From contig DASZLR010000182.1 in the NCBI GenBank assembly GCA_035552275.1, positions 1-5,264 on the forward strand: 5,264 nucleotides of DNA. The letters run 5' to 3'. Positions 1-4,273 of the stretch are shown one piece after another. Source of the stretch: DASVLX01 sp035552275. Lineage in GTDB: Bacteria > Actinomycetota > Actinomycetes > Mycobacteriales > Pseudonocardiaceae. Each line of letters begins with the position of its first letter. Positions within the stretch are counted from its first letter, which is position 1. Under the pieces are notes generated by a model that was not told where the DNA came from, ran no database searches, and saw only the letters and a list, made by a program, of their open reading frames with translations. The position numbers and the translations under genes were made by a program.

Positions 1-175
1 CGACAGCCGGCGGGCCGCACTGGGCAACCAGATCGACACCCAGCTGTGGCAGGAGGCGATCGACGTGCCGCTGTACCAGTCGCCCGGCGTTCGGTTGGTG
101 GACAAGAACATCGCGAACTTCGGCGCGTTCGGCTTCGCCGATATCGACTACACCGCGATCGGTTTCGTCAAATAA
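1..175 (+). CDS. ABC transporter family-5 solute-binding protein, C-terminal fragment
   Basis: Only the last 57 residues and the TAA stop (173-175) are present; the gene starts before the window. The visible sequence contains LWQEAIDVPLYQSPGV, then NIANFGAFGFADIDYTAIGF. This matches the C-terminal end of SBP_bac_5 (DppA/OppA-type) lipoproteins, in which a 'W..a..lPLyQ.P' segment is followed by a short tail after the last lobe crossover. Such proteins sit outside the membrane and deliver oligopeptides, nickel chelates or other solutes to an ABC permease. The substrate cannot be inferred from this piece. No permease or ATPase gene follows: the next gene converges from the other strand 4 bp after the stop, so this gene ends its transcription unit. 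Family assignment is fairly secure; specificity is unknown. Confidence 0.8.
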   Translation, partial: DSRRAALGNQIDTQLWQEAIDVPLYQSPGVRLVDKNIANFGAFGFADIDYTAIGFVK

Positions 176-179
176 TTCG

Positions 180-746
180 TCAACGGGAGCCCAGCAGGGC
201 TTCGGTCAGCAGGTCGTGATCGCCACCGGCCAGCCACTGCAACAGCAGGCCACGCAGCAGGCCGAGAGTGCGGGTAGCGCGGACAGTCGCCTCGTGCTGG
301 CCGGCGTCCGGCTGGGCGGCGATCAGGATGTCCGTCCAGTCCTGAATGGACTGTTTGGCGAATCCGTCCCACGGCCCGGCGACGGCCTGGTCCGGCGCGA
401 TCACCGCGCGCAGCGACAGCGCGTACGCCTCGAAGAAAAGCCGGATCGCCGGCTGTCGGGGGGTTTCGGTGAGCCACTGCCACAGTTGGCGGATCAGGTA
501 CTCGAACCGGTCCGTGTCACGCTCGGTCGCCTCGGCGGTCGCCGTCTCGACCAGGGCCAGTTCGTCTCGGCGGACCTGCGCCAGAATCTCCTTGACCAGC
601 TGATGCTTGGAGCCGAACAGATAGAGCAACACGCGGGGGCTGGTCGTGGTGGCGGCGGCCAGCGGACGGAGCGACAGGTCGGCAAGCCCGTGTTCCAGCA
701 CGTAGGCGTAGGCCGCGTCGAGCAGTTCCCGCCGTCGCTGGCTCAT
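180..746 (-). CDS. TetR/AcrR-family transcriptional regulator
   Basis: A 188-residue protein of normal TetR length. The N-terminal helix-turn-helix spans about residues 6-52: RRRELLDAAYAYVLEHG, then the HTH LSLRPLAAATTTSPRVLLYL and FGSKHQLV, the standard 'YxxFxsKxxLv' end of the DNA-binding domain. The remaining ~130 residues are an all-helical ligand/dimer domain with little sequence conservation, so the ligand cannot be named. The ATG (744-746 on the minus strand) is preceded 7 nt upstream by AAGGA, supporting this start. The gene is divergent from the SDR dehydrogenase at 834, and the shared intergenic region contains a perfect inverted repeat. The likely role is a repressor of itself and of the SDR, released by an SDR substrate or a related compound; that regulatory logic is inferred from arrangement. 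Confidence 0.92.
   Translation of the reverse strand: MSQRRRELLDAAYAYVLEHGLADLSLRPLAAATTTSPRVLLYLFGSKHQLVKEILAQVRRDELALVETATAEATERDTDRFEYLIRQLWQWLTETPRQPAIRLFFEAYALSLRAVIAPDQAVAGPWDGFAKQSIQDWTDILIAAQPDAGQHEATVRATRTLGLLRGLLLQWLAGGDHDLLTEALLGSR
186..203. terminator. possible hairpin between convergent SBP and tetR ends
   Basis: GGAGCCC (186-192), loop AGCA, GGGCTTC (197-203) form a 7-bp stem with one G-U pair, 10 bp past the stop of the solute-binding gene and inside the last codons of tetR. No T-run follows on the plus strand, so it is a weak terminator candidate. It could equally be codon-driven chance. Confidence 0.25.
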
Positions 747-753
747 GAACTCG

Positions 754-758
754 TCCTT
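754..758 (-). promoter_or_regulatory. ribosome binding site of the tetR gene
   Basis: AAGGA on the minus strand, 7 nt before the ATG at 746. It fixes the start of the regulator. Confidence 0.6.
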
Positions 759-766
759 GATCGTGT

Positions 767-795
767 TTGCCTCGACCTGCCACGATCAGGATACT
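767..795 (+). promoter_or_regulatory. predicted promoter of the SDR gene
   Basis: TTGCCT (767-772), a 17-nt spacer and GATACT (790-795) resemble a sigma-70-type promoter directed at the SDR gene. The -10 element and expected start site (about 802) lie inside the inverted repeat at 792-813, so a bound TetR dimer would block it. The hexamers match the consensus only partly. Confidence 0.45.
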
Positions 796-815
796 GAAAC
801 AGTCGTTTCAGTAAA
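788..815 (-). promoter_or_regulatory. predicted promoter of the tetR gene
   Basis: On the minus strand, TTTACT (810-815), a 16-nt spacer and TATCCT (788-793) form a plausible -35/-10 pair directed at tetR. The spacer is essentially the inverted repeat, which would explain autorepression. Each hexamer matches 4 of 6 consensus positions. Confidence 0.35.
792..813. promoter_or_regulatory. TetR-type operator, perfect 9-4-9 inverted repeat
   Basis: TACTGAAAC (792-800), spacer AGTC, GTTTCAGTA (805-813): a perfect 22-bp dyad in the only gap between the divergent tetR and SDR genes. Size and position fit a TetR-dimer operator, and candidate promoters in both directions overlap it. A second, nested dyad ACTG-AAA-CAGT (793-803) overlaps the left arm. 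The dyad is seen directly; which protein binds it is inferred. Confidence 0.75.
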
Positions 816-817
816 CC

Positions 818-823
818 GGAGGG
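818..823 (+). promoter_or_regulatory. ribosome binding site of the SDR gene
   Basis: GGAGGG, 10 nt before the ATG at 834; a strong Shine-Dalgarno match that supports the chosen start. Confidence 0.6.
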
Positions 824-833
824 CGGTTCGTTC

Positions 834-1601
834 ATGTCTTCGTGGTGTTCCCTGAGTGGCCGGACCGCGCTCGTGACCGGATCGGTGCGCGGCCTCGGAC
901 TTGAGGTGGCGCGTGGTCTCGGTCGCGCGGGCGCGCGGGTGCTGCTCAACGGCCGTGATCCGGAAATCCTGCGCAAAGTGGCGAAGTCGCTGGCCGACGA
1001 TGGCCTGTCGGTGGTCCCGCTCGCCTTTGATGTCACCGACCAAGCGGCCACTGGTCACGCCCTCCGTTCGCTGACGGACGACGGTACGGGCATTGATGTG
1101 CTGGTCAACAACGTCGGCCACCGGGCCCGGCGCGGTCTCAGCGAGATCACCCCGACCGACTTCGCCGGGCTGCTGGACACCGATCTGGTGTCGGCGTTCA
1201 GCCTGAGCAAGCTGGTCGCCGAGGAGTTGATGCGGCGGTCCGCGCCCGGCCGGATCGTCAACATCTCGTCCGTGCTCGGCCAACTCGGCCGCGCCGGCGA
1301 TGTGGCCTACGCCACCGCGAAGGCCGGCCTGGACGGCCTGACCCGTGCACTCGCCGCTGAACTCGGCCCGCACGAGATCACCGTCAACGCGGTCGCGCCC
1401 GGCACGTTCAGCACCGACGTCAACGCCGCGCTCGCCGACGATCCGGAGTGGAATGCCTGGCTGCGCCGGCGGACCGCGCTCGGGCGATGGGGACGGCCCG
1501 AGGAGATCGCCGGGCTGGTCGCGTTCCTGAGCAGCGACGCTGCCTCGTACCTCACCGGCCAGACCATCGCCGTCGACGGCGGCATGACGACGACGTTCTG
1601 A
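834..1601 (+). CDS. SDR-family oxidoreductase, gluconate 5-dehydrogenase-like
   Basis: A 255-residue classical short-chain dehydrogenase/reductase of normal length, presumably cytoplasmic. Visible motifs: the Rossmann loop TGSVRGLG (15-22), acidic FDVTD (65-69), NNVG (92-95, usual NNAG), Ser146, and YATAK giving Tyr159 and Lys163, then the C-terminal VDGG. The best remembered resemblance is IdnO/Gno gluconate 5-dehydrogenase: LxGRTALVTGSxRGLG near the start and the TDVNAAL...W...GRWGRPEE segment both match. That enzyme reversibly reduces 5-ketogluconate with NAD(P)H, but SDR specificity is hard to read, so the true substrate may be another sugar acid, polyol or keto compound. The usual catalytic-tetrad Asn is Asp117 here (DTDL instead of DTNL). 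The gene is divergent from tetR and probably repressed by it. Confidence 0.9.
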   Translation: MSSWCSLSGRTALVTGSVRGLGLEVARGLGRAGARVLLNGRDPEILRKVAKSLADDGLSVVPLAFDVTDQAATGHALRSLTDDGTGIDVLVNNVGHRARRGLSEITPTDFAGLLDTDLVSAFSLSKLVAEELMRRSAPGRIVNISSVLGQLGRAGDVAYATAKAGLDGLTRALAAELGPHEITVNAVAPGTFSTDVNAALADDPEWNAWLRRRTALGRWGRPEEIAGLVAFLSSDAASYLTGQTIAVDGGMTTTF

Positions 1602-1619
1602 CCGGGACGTTCTGACCGG
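1592..1619 (+). repeat. 14-bp perfect tandem duplication across the SDR stop codon
   Basis: GACGTTCTGACCGG occurs twice back to back (1592-1605 and 1606-1619). The first copy contains the last SDR codons and its TGA stop; the second is noncoding. This looks like a recent local duplication. Confidence 0.85.
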
Positions 1620-1625
1620 TCAGAA
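1610..1625. promoter_or_regulatory. 16-bp perfect palindrome downstream of the SDR gene
   Basis: TTCTGACCGGTCAGAA is a perfect palindrome, starting in the second duplication copy and ending 13 bp before the GTG of the acetyltransferase remnant. Without a loop it reads like a TetR-type operator; as RNA it could fold as a 6-bp stem with a CCGG loop, but no T-run follows. It differs from the operator at 792-813, so a different regulator would be expected. Confidence 0.45.
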
Positions 1626-1638
1626 TGACCGGCTGAGG

Positions 1639-2060
1639 GTGACTGTCCAGCCATTGACCGTAACCGCCGGGCCGCCGCCGGGGCTGCTGGCCTTCGCCGG
1701 GGACCTCGCGGTCGGCTGGTGCCAGCTCACGCCGCGCGCCGACCTGCCCTGGCTGCGGCGTGCCCGGCACATCCAGCCGGTTGACGATGTGCCGGTGTGG
1801 TCGCTGTCCTGCTTCTCTGTGCGGCGCGGATATCGGCGTCAGGGCGTCACCGACGCGCTGGTGTCCGCTGCGGTTTCGGCCGCCAAACGCGCGAAAGCCC
1901 CCGCGTTCGAGGCGTATCCCGTCGACACGGATGTGCCGGGCAGCTCGCAAACCTGTTCACCGGCACCGCCGCGTTGTTCCGCCGGGCCGGATTCGGCACG
2001 GTCGCGGCGCGGACCCCGTCCAGGCCGATCATGCGCCACGACCTGCGTGAGATCAGTTGA
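1639..2060 (+). pseudogene. GNAT-family N-acetyltransferase, frameshifted and internally shortened
   Basis: The frame opened by GTG 1639 encodes GPPPGLLAF, VGWCQLTPRADLPWL and VDDVPVWSLSCFSVRRGYRR, then QGVTDALVSAAV, up to about residue 103. This is the GNAT acetyl-CoA-binding core (R/Q-x-x-G-x-G/A loop as RRGYRRQGV). The expected family C-terminus, LFTGTAALFRRAGFGTVA then RPIMRHDL, is present only in the -1 frame, from about 1947 to the TGA at 2058-2060. Restoring one G near 1947 would rejoin them as TCG GCA AAC. In relatives I remember, about 45-50 residues including a GCWCMxW-type motif lie between the N-terminal 'VxPLT' and 'GPPPGLLA'; here only about 3-5 residues separate them. Two lesions argue for a pseudogene, though the frameshift alone could be a sequencing error. 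Read without repair, the frame runs to 2070 with an unrelated Arg/Pro/Ser-rich tail. Confidence 0.8.
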
Positions 2061-2226
2061 GCCGACCTGACCTGATCTCAGCGATCAGCGCGGTCAGGTT
2101 GGCGCTCAGCGTCGGTCCCGGATTCTTGGAGTCGCGGACGCGATCGAGATCGCCGGCCAGCTCGACGCAGCTGGTGCTTGTGCTGCTGTGGCTGGACTTG
2201 CGCCACCGGTGGGGACCGTGAGTCAT
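2053..2226 (-). CDS. DUF397 domain small protein, coupled to the XRE regulator
   Basis: A 57-residue protein that is almost entirely a DUF397 domain: HRWRKSSHSS (6-15), CVEL (20-23) and VRDSKNPGPTL (30-40), all family hallmarks. The ATG at 2226 overlaps the TGA of the upstream regulator as ATGA, and GGGAG lies 8 nt upstream (2235-2239), so this start is preferred over an in-frame ATG 15 bp earlier that would sit on the Shine-Dalgarno. DUF397 proteins are actinobacterial and usually sit beside XRE/DUF5753 regulators. In Streptomyces such pairs (for example Scr1/Scr2 and the WhiJ neighbourhood) affect development and antibiotic production, and some are described as toxin-antitoxin-like. A role as partner or modulator of the adjacent regulator is inferred. 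The 3' end overlaps the convergent GNAT remnant by 8 bp. Confidence 0.9.
   Translation of the reverse strand: MTHGPHRWRKSSHSSTSTSCVELAGDLDRVRDSKNPGPTLSANLTALIAEIRSGRLN
2065..2099. terminator. hairpin at the convergent GNAT/DUF397 ends
   Basis: ACCTGACC (2065-2072) pairs with GGTCAGGT (2092-2099), and the adjoining TGATC (2073-2077) pairs with GATCA (2083-2087). This leaves a TCAGC loop and a 4-nt GCGC bulge, 13 bp in all. It begins 5 nt after the GNAT stop, where a terminator would be expected, and lies within the last codons of the DUF397 gene. There is no T-tract on either side, so factor-independent termination is uncertain. Confidence 0.4.
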
Positions 2227-3095
2227 GCTTCGTGCTCCCATGCTGTTTTGGCCAGCGCGATCACCACCTCGGAGTCCTCGGCACTGATCGCCTGCTTGGT
2301 CACTTTAGCCACTGCGGCCCGGTAAGCCGAGACATCGTGCGGAGCATGTAGGAACAGGCCGGAGCCACGAACTTCCAGGTGCACCACCGAGGTCTCATTC
2401 TCGGCGCCGATTAGCAGCACCGGCCCCTCCAAGCCGGGATGCCAGTCGCTGTCGAACGGCAGCACCCGGATGTCGACGTTCGGATGCTGGGCCATCTCCA
2501 GCAGGAAACCCATCTGCTCGGCCGTGATCCGCGCGTTGCCGATCTGCTGGCGCAGTGCCGCTTCGCCGATCAGCGCGGTGAACCTGAACGGACCGGACTT
2601 CTTCAGCACTTCGCGGCGACCCATCCGAGTCGCGACCCTGGTGCTGATCTCGTCCGCCGGCACGTCCGCTCGGACCATGATCGCGCGGGCGTAGTCGCTG
2701 GTCTGCAACAGGCCGGGGACCAGCAGCGGCGATACCTCGGTGATCTGGCTGGTCATCCGCTCGAAGTCGAGCAGTGCGTTGAGCTGGGCACGCTGCTCGG
2801 GCAGGCTGGTGGCCAGCCACATCGGATCGTCCAGGCCGTAGGCGAGCTTGATGATCTGGTCGTACAGCTTGCCGGTGACGCCGAGCTTGCCGAGGATCTG
2901 CGCGGCCTCGGTGGGCAGCGGCGCGCGCTCGCCGCTCTCCCAGCGGGAGAGCACACTGGGGTCGCGGCCGATCTCCTTGGCGAACTCGCGGAGGCCGAAT
3001 TCGCCGTCGAGCCGAGCCGCCTTGAGTGCCGTTCCGAGCGCGAGAGCTCGCGGGGATCTATTGTTGCTAGCGTTGCAACGCTGGTTGCTGTCCAT
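2223..3095 (-). CDS. XRE-family regulator with DUF5753 domain
   Basis: From the ATG at 3095 this is a 290-residue protein, the usual size for the family. Residues about 14-61 form an XRE helix-turn-helix: SPRALALGTALKAARL, then GLREFAKEIGRDPSVLSRWE and SGERAP. Residues about 100-285 are DUF5753: LPEQRAQLNALLDFERMTSQ, SPLLVPGLLQTSDYARAIM, then ALIGEAALRQ, HPNVDIRVLPF and WHPGLEGPVLL, all characteristic. It is a cytoplasmic DNA-binding regulator of the WhiJ/Scr1 type; DUF5753 probably senses a signal or a partner protein. An in-frame ATG at 3182 would leave 2 bp to the divergent gene and add a non-family N-terminus, so 3095 is preferred. No Shine-Dalgarno precedes it; TAATGT followed by 7 nt suggests a leaderless mRNA. 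It is followed by the DUF397 gene in an ATGA overlap. Confidence 0.93.
   Translation of the reverse strand: MDSNQRCNASNNRSPRALALGTALKAARLDGEFGLREFAKEIGRDPSVLSRWESGERAPLPTEAAQILGKLGVTGKLYDQIIKLAYGLDDPMWLATSLPEQRAQLNALLDFERMTSQITEVSPLLVPGLLQTSDYARAIMVRADVPADEISTRVATRMGRREVLKKSGPFRFTALIGEAALRQQIGNARITAEQMGFLLEMAQHPNVDIRVLPFDSDWHPGLEGPVLLIGAENETSVVHLEVRGSGLFLHAPHDVSAYRAAVAKVTKQAISAEDSEVVIALAKTAWEHEA
2235..2239 (-). promoter_or_regulatory. ribosome binding site of the DUF397 gene
   Basis: GGGAG on the minus strand, inside the end of the XRE gene and 8 nt before the ATG at 2226. It decides the DUF397 start and indicates re-initiation after the XRE stop. Confidence 0.55.
3069..3082. promoter_or_regulatory. 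14-bp perfect palindrome at the XRE 5' end
   Basis: AGCGTTGCAACGCT lies within codons 5-9 of the XRE gene. On the coding strand it is flanked on both sides by AGCAAC (84-89 and 63-68 of the 3000s on the plus strand). The symmetric arrangement just downstream of the predicted start is a candidate autoregulatory operator; this is inferred from position. Confidence 0.4.
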
Positions 3096-3102
3096 ACAAC
3101 GG

Positions 3103-3131
3103 ACATTAGCCGATAAAAGGGGCTCTGTATA
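3103..3131 (-). promoter_or_regulatory. predicted leaderless promoter of the XRE-DUF397 operon
   Basis: On the minus strand, TATACA (3126-3131), 17 nt, TAATGT (3103-3108), 7 nt, then ATG at 3095. This spacing puts the transcription start on the start codon, a common actinobacterial arrangement, and fits the missing Shine-Dalgarno. The 3096-3184 gap must also contain the promoter of the divergent small gene; I see only a weak TTAGCC-16-TATATC pair for it. It also holds a short dyad, CCCG-CTAA-CGGG (3133-3144). Confidence 0.4.
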
Positions 3132-3184
3132 TCCCGCTAACGGGTCATTGTGCTGAGAGTGGTCCATCCCCGAAGCTATCAAGC

Positions 3185-3484
3185 ATGACCACAGTCGTTG
3201 AACCAGAAAGCATCCCGCTCGCCGCCATCGTCACCATGGCTGAGCTGGCTTCGGACGCCGAGTACTTCCAGCCGAGGCTGTTCGCCATTTACGGCGTACG
3301 GCGTGGAATCAACGCTGTCTGCCCGGAGCAACCGTTTCTTGGCTGGGGCATCGATCTGGGCGACGGCGAGGGCGCTTTCTTCTGGGATCAGACCGGCCGA
3401 AGCGCGCACCACTCCGATTCCGCGGAGCAAGTGCTGGACATCTACCGGCGTGTCGGCGAAGCCGAGCTGAAATGGCTCGACTGA
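3185..3484 (+). CDS. uncharacterised 99-residue protein divergent from the XRE regulator
   Basis: I do not recognise this protein. It is small, acidic and apparently soluble, with no signal peptide or membrane segment. The C-terminal half looks like a compact fold: CPEQPFLGWGIDLGDGEG, AFFWD, then SAEQVLDIYRRVGEAELKWL. That pattern suggests beta-hairpins followed by an amphipathic helix (SAEQVLDIYRRV) and a final strand. Coding potential is supported by consistently high G/C at third positions and by fitting exactly between two well-supported genes. No good Shine-Dalgarno precedes the ATG at 3185; an in-frame ATG at 3236 (residue 18) is an alternative. It is divergent from the XRE-DUF397 pair across about 90 bp and may be under XRE control. 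It ends 27 bp before the arginase-like gene, so co-transcription is possible. Confidence 0.7.
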   Translation: MTTVVEPESIPLAAIVTMAELASDAEYFQPRLFAIYGVRRGINAVCPEQPFLGWGIDLGDGEGAFFWDQTGRSAHHSDSAEQVLDIYRRVGEAELKWLD

Positions 3485-3511
3485 TCGCCGATCGTCGTTA
3501 GCATTCTGACG
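3477..3511 (+). promoter_or_regulatory. predicted leaderless promoter of the arginase-like gene
   Basis: TCGACT (3477-3482), 16 nt, TAGCAT (3499-3504), 7 nt, then the ATG at 3512. No Shine-Dalgarno is present. The layout matches the one upstream of the XRE gene. The -35 match is weak and overlaps the end of the preceding gene. Confidence 0.4.
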
Positions 3512-3529
3512 ATGACCACGATCGTCGTT
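3489..3529 (+). repeat. 11-bp direct repeat around the arginase-like start
   Basis: CGATCGTCGTT occurs at 3489-3499 and 3519-3529, exactly 30 bp apart, with an inverted GACGAT (3508-3513) between them. Together they give three ATCGTC half-sites, in alternating orientation, over the predicted promoter and start codon. Confidence 0.6.
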
Positions 3530-4273
3530 CCCTACCACCAGGATGAGCGGCTACCCGCGAGCAGCCTTCCCGACGATGGCACCGTTGTGCTCGATGCCGA
3601 ACTGCCCGACGGCGACATCTGGCAGCGGCTGGCCGCGCTGGACGAGCAGGTGGCGCGAGCCGTAGCGGCGTCGGGTCCGGTGCCGGCCGTGATCTCCGGT
3701 GACTGTCTGATCGCGCTGGGTGTGGTCGCCGGTGTGCAGCGGACCGGCGTCGAGCCGGCCATCGTGTGGTTCGACGCACACGGCGATGTGCACACCCTCG
3801 ACACGACCACCTCGGGATACCTCGGCGGGCTGGCGCTGCGGCTGGTGTTGGGCGCGCATCCTGAGCTGATCGCCGATCGGTTGGGCCTGCGCCCGCTGGC
3901 CGAGCGCGACGCGCTGCTGGTCGGCGCACGGGATCTTGATCCGGCCGAAGTCGACTATCTGGCCTTGGCTGAGATCCGGCGGTGCGGAGTTGAGCAGGTC
4001 AACGCGGATGTGTTGCCGGATGGGCCGTTGGTGCTGCATGTCGATGTCGACGTGATCGACAGTGCGGAGCTTCCGGGCCTGCGGTTCCCGGTTTCCGGTG
4101 GTCCCTCGGCGGCTGCTGTGGTTGCGGCCGCGCGGCGGGTGCTGGACACCGGCCGGGTGGTCGCCGTCGACATCGCGTGCCCGTGGCACCCCGGCGACAG
4201 GGGTCAGAACGAGGCGCGGGCCAGCCTCCTGACGCGGATCACAGACAGCCGCCTGCGAGACTGGGGGCCGTGA
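3512..4273 (+). CDS. arginase/ureohydrolase-family protein with altered active site
   Basis: A 253-residue protein, somewhat shorter than typical arginases (about 300). The family skeleton is clear: SGDCLIALG (62-70) in place of GGDHS, WFDAHGDVHT (86-95), TTTSGYLGG (98-106), HVDVDVID (176-183), then PVSGGPS and VAVDIACPWHPG. Metal-ligand equivalents Asp88, His90, Asp92, Asp178 and Asp180 are present. Differences from rat arginase I, by hand alignment: His101 is Cys65, Asn130 is His94, Asn139 is Tyr103, the proton-shuttle His141 is Gly105, and the guanidinium-binding Glu277 is Cys223. L-arginine hydrolysis is therefore doubtful, although a metal-dependent hydrolase role on another substrate is possible. 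I recall similar Cys-containing proteins annotated simply as 'arginase family protein' in other actinomycetes. Its TGA overlaps the hemL GTG, so the two are probably translated together. Confidence 0.85.
   Translation: MTTIVVPYHQDERLPASSLPDDGTVVLDAELPDGDIWQRLAALDEQVARAVAASGPVPAVISGDCLIALGVVAGVQRTGVEPAIVWFDAHGDVHTLDTTTSGYLGGLALRLVLGAHPELIADRLGLRPLAERDALLVGARDLDPAEVDYLALAEIRRCGVEQVNADVLPDGPLVLHVDVDVIDSAELPGLRFPVSGGPSAAAVVAAARRVLDTGRVVAVDIACPWHPGDRGQNEARASLLTRITDSRLRDWGP

Noticed and set aside
216..797. Plus-strand open frame opposite the tetR gene
   Set aside because: It is a mirror of the TetR coding sequence, rich in Gln, Arg and Gly without a fold pattern, and runs across the tetR promoter region.
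786..1373. Minus-strand open frame opposite the SDR gene
   Set aside because: It is antisense to a clearly conserved dehydrogenase and covers the operator and tetR promoter, so a real gene here is unlikely.
1939..1955. Programmed -1 frameshift in the acetyltransferase
   Set aside because: The switch region around TCG CAA has no X-XXY-YYZ slippery heptamer or obvious downstream structure, and the gene also lacks an N-terminal segment, so decay or a sequencing error is simpler.
1639..2070. Unrepaired 143-residue reading of the acetyltransferase as a novel protein
   Set aside because: The tail after residue 103 is out-of-frame Arg/Pro/Ser-rich sequence, while the true family C-terminus sits in the neighbouring frame.
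2227..2241. Upstream ATG (2241) for the DUF397 gene
   Set aside because: It overlaps the GGGAG ribosome site that is well spaced for the ATG at 2226, and the ATGA coupling supports the shorter form.
2439..3116. Plus-strand open frame of 225 codons opposite the XRE gene
   Set aside because: Its composition reflects the reverse complement of the well-supported XRE/DUF5753 sequence, and no family motif is visible.
3096..3182. Upstream ATG (3182) as the XRE start, adding 29 residues
   Set aside because: It would leave 2 bp to the divergent gene with no room for promoters, and the added residues do not resemble the family's N-terminus.
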